Below are positions 47,289 to 60,400 of a stretch of DNA of 64,000 nt, piece by piece. Origin of the DNA: Hypomesus transpacificus (lineage: Eukaryota; Chordata; Actinopteri; Osmeriformes; Osmeridae). The stretch lies in contig NC_061064.1 of NCBI RefSeq assembly GCF_021917145.1, positions 1,986,216 to 2,050,215 on the forward strand, in the 5' to 3' direction. Below the pieces are notes generated by a model that made no database searches, was not told the origin of the DNA, and saw only the letters and a program-made list of their open reading frames with translations. Within the stretch, counting starts at the first letter, position 1, and the number at the start of each line of letters is the position of its first letter. The translations under genes and the position numbers were made by a program.

Positions 47289-47740
47289 GGCCGAATCCCA
47301 ATACTCTGTCTTACCCCTACCCCTTACCCCTAGCCCTTAGTTTTGCGCGTTTTCGTGAGAGTAAGTGGTGTCCATGGGCGTATCTAGCCCTATTTTGGGG
47401 GGGCTGGAGTCCCCCCAAAAGTTTCATTAGACCCCCCCCAAAACATTTTTTTTATACATATATTTGTTTTCACTATTTAAAATAATATTTTTTAAAATAA
47501 TTCTGGGGGAACATGCCCCCAGACCCCCCTAGTTTTGCTGGGTCACAGGAAAAATTATAGGTTTTATCTAGGGGTTTAGCCCCCCAAAAGTAGGAACCTA
47601 GATTCGCCCCTGGTGGTGTCCCAATACTCTTTTTGATTGAGGGGAAGGGCTTAGACGAAGGGGTATACACCCCTTAAAACCAAGTGTTTTCGGGAGCTTA
47701 CTTGAAACCTAGGGGTGTGTGAATCCTGCTCAACTGCTAC
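47289..47740. mobile_element. Outer interspersed repeat (CCCAATACTCT / CCCTTACCCC type)
   Basis: GAATCCCAATACTCTGTC then CCCTACCCCTTACCCCTAG at the left and GGGGAAGGGCTTAGACGAAG then GGGGTATACACCCC at the right are partly inverted relative to each other. Typical of a fish foldback-type repeat; exact ends are unclear. It is interrupted by the element at 47373-47612. Confidence 0.5.
47373..47612. mobile_element. 240-bp hAT-type MITE with perfect 8-bp target duplication
   Basis: Terminal inverted repeats CATGGGCGTATCTAG (left) and, inverted, CAGGGGCGAATCTAG (right) differ at a few positions. GTGGTGTC occurs immediately before (47365-47372) and after (47613-47620). 8-bp duplications with CAGGG-like ends are characteristic of the hAT superfamily. 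Internal sequence is C/G-run rich and non-coding. Confidence 0.85.
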
Positions 47741-48727
47741 AATGGCGGACAGATCATCCAGAATCACATAAATGTAATATTTTCAGTTTAAATAACTGAT
47801 TAAAAAATGATGAAACTTAAAAAGTTGTATGTTTTCTCAACCCCTGCAGGTTATTGTAAATAAATCAGTATTTGTAAGCTGATTTATAGTTATCTTTCTC
47901 ATACCATTTAGCAGTTTTATTTATATTCGGAACAAATGTATAATTTCAATTTACCACTCGAGTTTTCCATAATCGAATCCGTCTGTTGCCCGGTTTCCTC
48001 CAGGTTCTTTAGGAGTTAGCGCACTTTACGGAGAGATCAAATGCTACAAATGGCTTCATCAGCAGCGTATTCATATATAGGGTTGCCGTAACTCCCTCCC
48101 TCTGGTGTAGTTTCGTTTTCCTTTCTGAGTTTCGTTTTCCATGGCATTTTACAGGAGTAACTCGTCCGACCTTGAAACATGATTGTCTGGCATGTTTTAT
48201 CAGCGAGAGATATTACTGCTCACCAACAACAATTATTAGAGCTAGAAGTCAACAGGTTTATTCATTAACGTGGATAAAATTCCATGCATCTCTCCTGTAA
48301 ACAAACAGTATCCACTTCATATTTTGCTGCTAGTTGGCTAGCCTGCATTTGCTCCCAAATGAAAACCCTTTGAAACAAGTTTCACAAGACACTGTGCCAG
48401 CGATATTTCACTGCTCAACTATCAGCGTGACGTTCGACACCCTCCGTTGTTGATGGCCTGACAACCGCCCCAAAATAAATTAGCCTCCAATATCTGTCTG
48501 CTTGTGAGTTTGTGTGACTGTAACATGGTAATACAAAAACGGGAGAGGCCGTCGCTATGCAGCACCAGTGTGTACTAAACATACTGCCAAAAGGGATTCC
48601 AAACTGACTGCCTAGGGTGGAATGTTAGTTGCATTTAATGTGAATCAAACGCCCATCGTATAGACTACTGATCAGTGTCAAGTTTTACGGGTTTGTTTTT
48701 GGTGGTCTTAAAAGGTAAAGGACAATT

Positions 48728-48917
48728 CAGACATCCCAAGTCTCCCGGAAGGTCCGGGAGTCTCCCGCATTTCAATAGCGGCTCCCTGACGCCCGCAAAT
48801 GCTATACAATCTCCCGGAAATCGGGGATTAGTATTTCGACCGAGCGAGAGACTGTGAAATTGTAATTTCTGTTAGAGATAGGTGCATCACGCGTCATGAC
48901 AGCGTTTTGTTGGGGGG

Positions 48918-48950
<33 letters not shown>

Positions 48951-49036
48951 GTGCTGTTGAGGGGTACTTCATGCGTCCGGATTGCGTCCCGGGGGGGGGA
49001 CTCCCGGAAATGAGTTTCTGCAACTTGGTATGTCTG
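48728..49036. mobile_element. 309-bp hAT-like MITE (CAGACATCCCAAGT ends)
   Basis: Left end CAGACATCCCAAGTCTCCCG and inverted right end CAGACATACCAAGTTGCAG. Interior carries repeated CTCCCGGAA motifs and a poly-G run (about 48915-48948). Flanking GGACAATT / GGACATAC match at five of eight bases, a weak duplication. Confidence 0.7.
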
Positions 49037-50989
49037 GGACATACACCCCCAAAAATATATCTAGCATTTCTATAAAATTGTACCATACAGCAAGGTCCTA
49101 AACTTTCACACTTGGACATACCTTTCTTCTAACGCACAAAAAGATGATTAAAAAGATTATTTAAAGATAAAAGCCATCCATACAGAACAAGAAACTTCAT
49201 TAAGGTCATTGGCAGCTGGTGATGCAGTAGGAGGCGCGCTCTGGGAGGACACTGGAACAAGGGGGTACTGCACCCTGTAGTCTTGACATCAGAAAATACA
49301 CATCACTCAACATTTAGCTTTTATTGTGATCTCAAAAACACCAGTTACATAGCACAATGTAAGCATATAGAAATGTTTAGAGTTCTCAAGATGAAATACA
49401 AGAAACGGCAAGATGTCGGACACACTTTGGATACCGTCATGCACGTTGATCTCAGTATGTCTGAGAAGTTATTAAAGCAGAATGTACAACAGCTTGTATC
49501 TAAATTCAACTACGTTTCAGTCAGTACTAGGAAATCATTTTCATACACTTAAGACAATCTATCAGGGCGCTATGAGCAACATGAACCCGTGTGTATTTAC
49601 AGTAGTGCAAAGTCCACAGTGACGCAAAGCTAACAGCAACTGCGTGAGATGAATCACATTCAAACAAGCAAACGGTTGACAAAGACAATAGTAGCACTGA
49701 CATTCACTTATAAGGTTAAAACCTGTTTACTTCTAACTCATAAAATGAAACGTGAAAGAGGGCTGCAATTATAACGTTGGTCACATCGGTCAATCTTCAT
49801 GTAGTCAATCGATATCTACTGCATTGGATCCGCCCATAGCTCAATTAAAATTAACTTCAAAATCCAGTAACAGTCTAGCATCCGATCGGAGCTCGAAGTT
49901 TTTCATATGTGACATCAGACCTTCATATGATTAAATCCTTCAGTGAGTACGAATCCTAAACAGGCACCGTTGGTGCTTAAACTAACAGGTGTGGTGGATA
50001 TATTAAGATAAATAAAAATGATTGCTTTGGCTACTAAAACAGTGGATACACGTGTCACATTCAATAAATCAACAAAAGATTTACACATACAATAAAACCA
50101 TTGTGAAAAGAGAAAATATTTTAAAAAACATTCACGAAATCAGCATTAGAAATTAGTTGCTCTGCTCGTCACTGTTATCTCTTTAATTCTACGTTTGGCA
50201 AAGCGATTTGGCTCTCGAAGTGAATCATGCATCCGAAACAGAAATACAATGCAGTGTCTGGATGATTAGGCAAATTACGCTGTGATTGACAAACTGGATT
50301 TCTGCTCAGGGATACACTGGATGATTGAAGCCAACCTTCTCGGCTTGTTTCACATATAAAAAGCCTCAATACATTGTCCCTGTGCACACAACACAACGGT
50401 ACTCCTCAACTGGGTATGGAGTAGGCCTACATTACACAGACCGCGATCTCCTATTCACAGATAGTAGGCTACAGCTGCTTTATAGGTTAACCGGCTCTGA
50501 GCGTGACAGTGCTGCATCATCCACACCGCCACCTGCTGGTTAAAAGGAGGCATTGCGTCCTACCTTAGCTCCCCTATCCAACATTCAGAAGTTTTATCAC
50601 ATTACTCTGCACTGACGAGGGGCTCATTAAGAAAGCATGTCATATTATCAAAACCCATTGAGATAACATCAGTGGCAACTATGGGTTTTTGTACAATCGT
50701 GTTGTTGACTGTTAAAGCGACAGAATGACTTGGAGAGACTGTGGTGGAATCTCCACACCTACAGTCCTGAGGTCCTCTGCAATGCTGGTGGTCTAACGTT
50801 GCCATGAGAGGAGGAGCCCCTGTATGTGTGCGTGCGTGCGTGTACGTGTGTGTATATGTGTCTGTGTGTGTGTGAGTGTGTATGTGTGTGTGTGTTGGGG
50901 GAGCTGCTGGCAGTGATGTGGAGTAGCCAGGAAGGGGGCTGGATATCAAAGAGATCAGCTGACTTTAAATCTGAGGTGATGGAGGGGCG

Positions 50990-51130
50990 TGTCTACAGGT
51001 GGAGGTGATGGAGGGGCGTGTCTACAGGTGGAGGTGATGGAGGGGCGTGTCTACAGGTGGAGGTGATGGAGGGGCGTGTCTACAGGTGGAGGTGATGGAG
51101 GGGCGTGTCTACAGGTGGAGGTGATGGAGC
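50990..51130. repeat. 29-bp minisatellite next to the elmod1 stop codon
   Basis: GGTGATGGAGGGGCGTGTCT plus ACAGGTGGA, five to six copies; the last copy runs into the elmod1 stop codon (51138-51140), so the terminal coding bases share the unit's TCTACAG core. Confidence 0.9.
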
Positions 51131-51137
51131 TGCATGT

Positions 51138-54100
51138 CTACAGATTGACCAGGTGGAGATCAGAGGCGGAGAAATGAGGACACAGTGTCATGTCCGGGTT
51201 CCTCAGCTGGCGCAGAACCTTCTTGTGGAACTTGGAACGTACGCGGTTGAACTCCATGATGTCACAAGGGTCTTCCTCGATCCAGAACCGGTGGAACTCC
51301 TGCATCAGGTAACCTGGGGGAGCACCATGGGTTCAGCTAGCAAGAACCATGCAAATACCTGGTTGTCATCTAGCTAGAACCATGCTAATACCTGGTTGTC
51401 ATCTAGCTAGAACCATGCTAATACCTGGTTGTCATCTAGCTAGAACCATGCTAATACCTGGTTGTCATCTAGCTAGAACCATGCTAATACCTGGTTGTCA
51501 TCTAGCTAGAACCATGCTAATACCTGGTTGTCATCTAGCTAGAACCATGCCAATACCTGGTTGTCATCTAGCTAGAACCATGCTAATATCTGGTTGTCAT
51601 CTAGCTAAAACCATGCTAATACCTGGTTCTCCTGGTGAGCTAGCCTTAATGTAACGAGTTGCTCACAGCTTTATTACCAGCGTGTTTTCGGCCCTGTGGC
51701 TCGTACTCACAGAAGGTCTGCTGAAAGTGGAGAAGGCTGGGCATCTCTGGAGCCACGTTGTACAGATGAGTCTTCAGGGCTCCGCTGACCAGCATGCAGT
51801 AGGCCAGGTCCGTGATGTTGATCCCCACGATGGCAAACGAGAACCTGGAAGGTAGTGGAGGGTAGTGAAGGGGTCTCGTTGGGGTCTCGTGATACATGGG
51901 AAATTTAAGATTTCTTTGGGAATTCTTTTTTTTGGGGGGGGGGGGCATTTTTCATGCTTTGTTGGACAGTGTGTAAACAGGAAGAAATGCAGCTAAGGGA
52001 CAAGGCCAGATTCAATCCGTTTTAGCCGCTGCATCAAGTAAAACATAAACATATCTTCACAGACGGCCAGGGATCAGACACTCACCCGATAGCCTTGTCT
52101 AAATTCTTCTTTTCCCACTCTGCTTTGGACATTTTACTGAGGAGGATAAAGACTAAGTTAGGAAAGAGACTAAGTTAGGACAGAGACTAAATTAGGACAG
52201 AGACTAAGTTAGGACAGAGACTAAATTAGGACAGAGACCAAGTTAGGACAGAGACTAAATTAGGACAGAGACTAAGTCAGGACAGATTAAACTAGGATGA
52301 GGATTAGTATAACTCTCCTCTAACTGGTTAAGACCAGGGAGAACCTGATCTCACTGCTCCTCACATGGAAGGGTGTTTGAGAGTAACATCTAATATTTAT
52401 CTTCTTAAACTTAAATAAATTTAAGGTAAGAAAGACCTGAGCAACTAACTAACCATGACTAGAGCTGGATCTAGCTCTACTGGTGATGTTCAGTTCAGTG
52501 TCGGAAAGCAAAGAGAAGCAGCACATAAGAAGCACATGAAACCAAGATGGCCGGCAAGCAAACGTTCGCGGCTCTGAAATGAAAGTGAAATGGAGTACCT
52601 TGCATCTCTGCGTACGCTCCGAGGTGAGAGAGAGAGAGGGGTGGAGAGACACCAACATCGGCATGACACGGTGAGCGTGCTGAATGAGATGCTGATCAAG
52701 CCAAACGGATATAGAACGAGCCTCGGAGTGCAGAAGGCCTCGACGACAGTGTTTGACTGAACCAAGGTGGTGGGTGACCAGAGAAATCATTAGAAAAGCA
52801 CAGCAATGCAGTGAAGGCTAGCGGTGTGGAAGAACAGGTTAGCAATGAGAGCTATGGGTTAGGCTGCGTGTGTGAGGGTGCATGTGCGTGCGTGCATGCA
52901 TGTGTGTACGTGTGTGTGAGGGTGTGTTTCTGTGTGTGTTCTACCTGTGTTTGGGCTGGAGGGAGTCATGCAGCACCTGGAGAGCGGTGGCCTTGTCATG
53001 TTCAGCAAAATACCTACAGGAAGGAAACATGACGCAGTTGTGTTTGATACTTTGGTTCATTTTTCTACTTTCTACAAAGACCCAAACACAAGCAGACAGT
53101 TTTCCAGATATGAATCCTAAACTAGGAGAACCGTTCAGTGAAGATCTCCCCAGTCTGGGATGAGGCCTAATCTATGTCTGGGAAAATTATCTATTAAGTC
53201 ACATATCAGAGACCATTTTTTTTTCTGTAAGGTAAGAGGTCTCTATCAAGCCAACATAAATACATACACACACACACACACTTACAAAAGGTTCTGTAGG
53301 CCCAGTAAACCCATGCCTCTGAAGTCCGTCTTGGGGTCGTTGCCCTGGAAACCGATCTCGCACCACTGCTTGGAGACTCGCCCAGTGAGGGGGGAGTCCG
53401 GACACAGTTCTCTCCAGAGCTGCAGTGGAGAAACAAATGTTCCACATTCATGTTCCACTTACGTGTTCTACATACACGTTCCACATCCACGTAAACAGAG
53501 ACTAGCAAAGGACTCCGAAAATGCCTAGAAAAGGCTTGAATCAAAAATCCATCAATCTGGTCTGTGACTTACCCTAATGCTTACATTCCTGGGGGATACC
53601 AGGGTCTCACATAGTGACAGTGACTGACAGTGACAGACAGTGACAGTAACTGACAGTGACTAACAGTGACTAACAGTGACTGACAGTGACAGTGACAGAC
53701 AGTGACAGTGACTGACAGTGACTGACAGTGACTGACAGTGACACTGACGGTGACAGTGACGGTGACAGACAGTGACTGACAGGACAGTGACTGACAGTGA
53801 CTGTGACAGTGACTGACAGTGACTGACAGTGACTGTGACTGTGACTGTGAAAGTGACTGACAGTGCCAGTGTACCTTCATCAGCATCTGCTCGTGGTCGG
53901 GGTTCTCGCTGTCGTACGGCTCCCTGCGGAGCTTCTCCACCTCAGCCACCAAGCCCCGGTACCCCACCACCTGGAACAGGCTGGCCTGGAGAGAGATGCC
54001 CAGCCTGGGGAGAGACAGAGGCACGCAGGGGGTCACCCTGGAGGAAGGGCTGGAGAATAGATACTGTATGGTCTGGGTAAGGTGAGAGGTGAGAGGGGAA

Positions 54101-55761
54101 AGGAGAGATGGGAGAGGGGGAGGAAAGAGAGGAGGGGAGAGAGGAGTGGAGAGGAGAGGAAAGGGAAAGGTGAGAAGTGAGGAGGGGTGAGAAGTCTTAC
54201 TGTGGGTTGGTGTCAGGATTGATTTTCTTCAGGGTCATGATGTCATCGATGGTCTTCTCCACAGCGTCCGGGTGGACACTGAGAGCAGACTGCAACAGCT
54301 GGCGTGAGAGAGAAGGGGATGGATTACAGACCAGATCGATTCTATACAAGTCCTGATAGAATCTATACAGACCAGTACAGAATCTAAGCAGACGTACCTC
54401 ATGCTTGGAGTGTCGTAGAGACGATTCTGCAGGGAGAAACAAGACGACTTCATTAACACGTCTGACACTTGCAGAAGCAAACCTTACATTTACACAACAC
54501 ATGAATCACGGAGGGTGATGTTTGATCGTGTATTTCCAGTCAGGCAGGAAGGAGGCCTACCGATCTTGAGGGTCCTGCATGCGCCAGGTTTGTTGTTGTA
54601 GCAGATCCTCTGCAGCTCACAGCGTCCCGTCAATTTCCTCACCACAAACTTCAGACCGCGCCACAAACACTTACAGTACAGGAACACAAGAAACTGTGAT
54701 ACCACCCTGGGGACAGAGAGAAGGGGGAGAGAGCCAGAGGAGAGACAGAGAGGGAGGAGTGGGGACAGAGAGAAAGGGGAGAGAGTCAGAGGAGAGACAG
54801 ATAGAGAGGGGGGAGTGTTATATAGAGAGGCACAGAGGCGGCTAGAGAATGAGAGTGTTGTGTTGTCATCCAGAGGGGGCATCTGAGATGATGAAAGCAC
54901 ATTTTCTCCCATGACAGAGGAGGGGATGAGGGATTAGAGAAACAGGCGACATCAATAGAACTCTCAAACCTCTGATTCAGTCGAAGTTTCCACAGGAAAA
55001 ACAAGCCTCTCTATCTCAACAGAAACACAGGCCGACAAACTGTCAAACAGCAGCACTATAAAGTACACAGTGATGATAGTAGGAAACAGGCCTTTTGAAG
55101 CAGGTATGTTACAGTACTGTAGACATGTCAGCGAAAACATTATACCTATTACTCGATAAATGTCAAGAACGCATCAGATTCAATTCACTTCATTGATCCC
55201 TAAGGACACCCCCCCCCCCCCCAGCTCTGCCCGCTCGCGGGTTTACCTCTGCCTCGAGACAGGACCAGCATGCTAAGCAGCACACAGGACCCGTTGCGCA
55301 TGCGTTAGTCAGCTCCGTTAGCTACGGTCCTGAGATCGATCCACTACCAAGCGAGAGGACGCCAAAGGTGCAGCGCATTTGTACACGCACGCACCGCAAC
55401 TACGAAGCCTGGTGTCTAAGCTCTCTATAACGGCACCATAATTAAGAGTAAGGCAGGTTGGTCTGTCGACCCGCTATAACCGCACCGTATCTAACGACTC
55501 ACACAGACCCGTTACCGCCTACATATTTTCCTACAGAGACGAGATATATAGGCTACATGGTTTGTGCTTGAGATTCACTTGTGAACATCGCTTTTAAACG
55601 TCAATAGAAAACTCAATGGAGTCAAATCTACAGTAGATACTATTTTCAAATCCTGAACATGTGTTGTGCATGTTCTGCTATTCGATGTCAACGTAATACG
55701 TTTTTTTTCCAAGCTCTGCTAACAAAATGCAGTAATTTGCCTACCTCAAAAAATGCTTCAT
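51138..55761 (-). CDS. elmod1: ELMO domain-containing protein 1, complete
   Basis: Ten coding exons, all GT/AG and in phase: 55745-55761 (ATG), 54561-54706, 54398-54426, 54201-54298, 53875-54004, 53286-53419, 52945-53013, 52086-52136, 51711-51844 and 51138-51313 (TAG); 327 residues (human 334 or 326 by isoform). ELMOD1 is a GTPase-activating protein for Arf-family GTPases and is needed for hair-cell stereocilia. Visible marks: N-terminal hydrophobic MKHFLR plus SQFLVFLYCKCLW; RKLTGRCELQRICYN; SVHPDAVEKTIDDIM; the ELMO core KQWCEIGFQGNDPKTDFRGM then GLLGLQNL (with the ELMOD arginine in DFRGMG); FAIVGINITDLAY; EFHRFWIEEDPCDIMEFNRV; NPDMTLCPHFSASDLHLVNL end. The short DITKEE-type micro-exon of one human isoform is not present between the seventh and eighth exons. 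Neighbour slc35f2 matches human 11q22. Confidence 0.95.
51345..51635. repeat. 33-bp minisatellite in the last elmod1 intron, nine copies
   Basis: Unit ACCATGCTAATACCTGGTTG plus TCATCTAGCTAGA with rare changes (GCCAAT, AATATC, TAAAACC). Each unit contains the palindrome CTAGCTAG. The 33-bp period gives a long spurious plus frame. Confidence 0.93.
52148..52290. repeat. 17-bp minisatellite in elmod1 intron
   Basis: GACTAAGTTAGGACAGA units, about eight, with A/G change in AAATTAGG/AAGTTAGG. Confidence 0.88.
53605..53868. repeat. GTGACTGACAGTGACAGT microsatellite in elmod1 intron
   Basis: Six-base GTGACA / GACTGACA motifs over about 260 bases, ending only a few bases from the donor of exon 53875-54004 (transcript sense). 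Confidence 0.88.
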
Positions 55762-57435
55762 CTTGGGCGGTTTCCTTCTGTTTCTTCTTCAGAATAGTTC
55801 AGCCAAAATTGACGACCCTGCAGTGGAAGGACGTACAAAAGTGAAGCAAGGTTTATACTGACATCATTGATCAGTGCATTTAGTAAACATAAGCTTCAGT
55901 CGGCTTATTAGTGAGTGCAGTTTTATGGTGCTGTCCATGGTGCTGACGGGTTAACAAATACGTCGTTCAAAAACAGACGGCAAAAACATAACATGTATTC
56001 CTCTATAAATTAATAAACTGCTTAATGATACGGAATCCAAACTGATTGGGTTGGTGCAGTATAGCAACACGTCTCGCGGCTTAATGAATGATCTGCGCCC
56101 CAGACACCACGCAGAATCCCAGCACTCGAGAAACACGTCAATCGCGCGTCCAAATAGCGTATAGAGATATATCACCAAAAATCATTACTCACTCGAAATA
56201 ATATATCAAGCGAAGCTTGTAGACATTAAAATAATATGCCGCAGGTCGTGGCCGCTTCAGTGGTGCGCGGTTGTCCTCTTTACTCGATGACTGGTACCTG
56301 TTCTTCGTCCATGATGGAAGCGTCACTGAGGAGAGTGGGTGGGACGAGTACACCACCGCTACAGCGGCATCGCAATGCAGAACAGCTGCCGCGCGGCAAG
56401 GAGGAGCGGCAAGCAGCGCGGTACAAGCGTTAAACATGTTCGACAATCTTGACTCAATAACAAATGTAACCAACTTTAATATTTACATTTATTTTTAGAG
56501 CGAAGGGAGTTTGGCCTTTTGTATGTTATGTAGTTTGGGCTATATTTATTAAGGATACCTGATGCTGTATCTTGCCTTCAATATATGATTTTAAAATATT
56601 AAAATATTCCCACAGTCAGTTTGGATTTTGATTGAGCCAATGTGAAAGAGCGAAATATACAGTATTTGCGTATATTCCCCAAAAACGTATAACAATACAA
56701 TTTTAACTTTATTAAGAAAAGTTAATGAAAAAATAACAATGTTTTTAATGACCCAAATATATAAATAGGTAATCAGTAACCAGCCATAAACAACTGCAAA
56801 TGGTATTTATGTATGAACAACATAATTTAAAAAAGGCATATTATTTCTTTTTGAAAATGAAGATTATCTCTTCAATGAGCAGCATATCATCATACAAATG
56901 ACTGTATAAAAAACATATCAAAACGAAAAATACATATTAACAAACCAGCAGATTGGGACCCAGACTTGGAACAGTGATGGAGACAAGGTAGTGCTGTGAT
57001 GTAAACGGCATGTATACGATTGTCCAGTGACATGTACACGATTGTCCAGTGACATGTACACGAGTGTCCAGTGACATGTACACGAGTGTCCAGTGACCTC
57101 AGCAGGACAGACTGGTCCCATGTGGTCCCACCACAATCAACGAGAGAAGCCAGTCAGAACTAACTAGAGGGGTCTGTACCGAGCCAGTGTGTTAAGCTGC
57201 GTTCTCACTGCAGTTTGTCTGCACAGAATGGTCCACGCACCGTTTGGCTACTGTCGTGAAACATCCACGCTCCGATTGGTAACACGCATCCGTGTGCACT
57301 TCAAAAGTTGTAACTTTCTCCAAAAACCCAGCGGGCGGCCATCTTGTTAGTACGAACAGATGGCACAGGAACGTGCCTCACGGGCATGTGTCGTTCATGT
57401 GTGTGGACGACACGTGAAGAGGTGAGAGCGCAAGG
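55762..57435. other. elmod1 5' flank and slc35f2 3' flank
   Basis: GC-richer segment 56230-56440 on an otherwise AT-rich background, a likely elmod1 promoter and 5' UTR region. A short 22-bp repeat CAGTGACATGTACACGA(T/G)TGTC occurs about four times at 57020-57105. No other exon seen. Confidence 0.45.
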
Positions 57436-60400
57436 CTACATCCTGGTGCAGCGTTCTGTAACGTATGTGACAACAGGCCTTCTGAAGCAGGCCTGCTCCT
57501 CACCCCCCTCACCCCCCTCCTCCTCCTCCTCCTCACCCCCCTCCTCCTCCTGCAGGCCAGGGGGGCTCACCTCCTCCTGCTCCCCACCCCTCACCTCCTC
57601 TTCGCTGGGCGTCTTGTCCTCCTCTTCAGGTACGGGAGGGGGGTGAGGGCCGTGGGTGGGCACGGCGTTGAACATGATGAATCCCACCGTGATCACCACG
57701 AAGGATACGATGTACAGGCTGGAGAACTGAGGGGGGGGAAGAGGGCAAAGGTGAGGGGGTCATCATCCAGTCCCTCAACGCTAACAAGCCGGTCAGCTCC
57801 ACGTGCTTCTGGCCTCGGTCTGACCTCACTATGTCTCTGTCTGAGAACTACACCTCAAGCTTCCTCTAACATACAATTAACTATAAACTAGTCTGTTTAA
57901 GCTATACCCTCTACCACAGAGCTATACCCTCTACCACTGAGCTATACCCTCTATCACTGAGCTATACCCTCTACCACAAGGCTATACCCTCTACCACTGA
58001 GCTATACCCTCTACCACTGAGCTATACCCTCTACCACTGAGCTATACCCTCTACCACAGAGCTATACCCTCTACCACTGAGCTATACCCTCTACCACAGA
58101 GCTATACCCTCTACCACAGAGCTATACCCTCTACCACAGAGCTATACCCTCTACCACAGAGCTATACCCTCTACCACTAGGCTATACCCTCTACCACTGA
58201 GCTATGCCCTCTACTACTGTGCTATACCCTCTACCACAGAGATACACCCAGTTGAACTCACGGTGTAGTGGAAGAGGAACAGTCCACAGAAGAGGCTGAA
58301 GAGGTCAGCGGTGAGCAGAGACAGGTTGAGGGCCGTGGCGCTGGTCATCTTCACCACCAGTGGCATGCAGCTGTACAGACCGTACATGCACAGGGCGTAG
58401 GCCACAAACAGCCCGGCTGACGAGACAAGCGTTTCCAGACAGCACAATCCCATTAGGCTGACCGGAAGGGTTTTAATCTAATGTGAGTGAGTAATGAATT
58501 TGGGGAACACTCACCTATTTTTAAATCCCATTTTATCGCTGCTACTGCGTTAGTTTCCAGCACAACTCTGCAACACAGGACAGAAGAATGGGAAAAAGAA
58601 GTTTCAGTAGATGATGGGACTAGTGTCAGTAGATCAAGAGACTACAGCTGACCCTGAGAAGTCTCCTAGGTCAGACCGAGTACAGCTGTTGTCAAGGGAA
58701 ACAGAGACAGGAAGGGGGAGCAGGGACAGGAAGTGGGACTCACAGCTGTACTCCGCTGATGGCGGTTCCAAACAGGCCCATCATGCCCAGGAACTCGACA
58801 CGGCCCAGGTTCTTCACGGTGTACTCCTGACACACGTTAGAGACGGCGTACAGCACTGCGCTCACCAGCACCAGCCCGTCCCCTAGCAGCACAGCATGGG
58901 CTGGAGGAGACGGAATATTTCACAATAAGAGTTAACTGATGCCTGTAGATCCTTTCACCTGACCACAGACACAGATCAGTGTAGGGTAATGAACTTCCTA
59001 CATTCCAGTCAAGTTCTTCCAGAGACAGATAAAAGTGTTGGCTAAACTAATAATATCTTACTAGATCCCTGGTCTCGTCCGGCCAGCAGATCTGCCCCCA
59101 CCATGGCCCCCACCCCCAGCAGACACACAGCCACACCCACAAAGTGAACCGGCCTATAGCGCGTCTTCAGGAAGAACCAGGAGAGCACCATCAATACGGG
59201 GATCACAAAACAGTCCAGAAGCTGAAACACACACATCACACACATGTACAGTAAACACACAATATCACACGCGTACAGCACACAAACATGTTCTGTAAAA
59301 ACTTGATATCTGACATTTACATTTATTCATTTAACAGACGCTTAATCAAAAGTGTCCAAAGCAACATACGTATAGTGATTATAAAACCTACTGCAATAAA
59401 ACTACCCTGCTGGTCAGAATGGTGAACTGGTACCTGTATGCTGGTCAGGGTGGTGAACTGGTAGGCCTTCACTACTGCATAGTTTGCCTCCACATCTGTC
59501 AGACCCATTAACAGATACTTCCACCATCTGGTCTTCAAAATCTGCCAGATGTTCCCATCACCTATCAAGACCCAGGTCCCCAGGGGGAGACAACACAGGT
59601 GTTCACCAAGGACTAAAAAACACAAGCAGCTAACAACCCAATCAACAGTAGTCCATAGTGTGTAGTTTGTAGTATCTAGTATGCAGTGTACCCTTCCGGC
59701 AGCAGAGGGCAGCGGTGTAGGTGAGCAGAAGCAGAGTGTAGTTGAGGAAGCTCTGCATCATGGGCGTCTCCACGCCGGCCTCCGCCAGGTACTGGCAGCT
59801 TACGGCCGTCCCACAGATGAGCAGAGACAGCGCCTGGCCCATGGAGATGGTCTTCAGCAGGCGCCTGAGGAAGCAGGGGAACAGGCGGTTAACTACAAGG
59901 AACATCCGCTTAGCAGAGGCTTTTGTTCACAGTGAAGAGGTGGGGGAGGAGGGGGGGGGGGTCTGAACCCTTGAACAGTTCATCTGCAGTCATGCGTCCC
60001 ACCTCTGACCTATACTGACATGAAACGCTTGATTTTCAGGCTTCCCAACAGTGAGGATAACTTTAACTTGAAAACAAGATCTAAATAAAACACTGTATCC
60101 ACAGGATAATATTTGTAGGGGACATGGAATGCTTGTTCTGTGTGTAGTCCAGCAGGGATGTTTACTTAGGCTTGGTGTGTGTGGGTGTGTGTGTTTGTGT
60201 TTCCTCTCACCATGTAAAAACATCCTTGCTCGCTGTGACCCAGGCAGCAGGGCTGCTGCAACACTCCCAGCTTGGCAGAGCTCCTCGCCCTGGGCCCTCC
60301 ATCGCCTTCTGCTTCTGAGGCAAACCTGAGACAAACCACACACACATGGCAGAGACACACACACGGAGAGAGACAGAGACACAAAGACAGAGACACACAC

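Larger units (their letters stand above)
47073..51137. other. GIMAP 5' flank, mobile elements and elmod1 3' UTR
   Basis: Contains nested repeats (47289-47740), an hAT-like element (48728-49036) and probably a GIMAP first exon that I cannot locate. From about 49319, where a minus-strand AATAAA lies, to 51137 it is probably elmod1 3' UTR, with a CA/GT tract near 50820-50900 and a 29-bp repeat at its end. Confidence 0.45.

Noticed and set aside
47473-47670. 65-residue minus-strand frame
   Set aside because: Lies within the nested mobile elements and shows no transposase motif.
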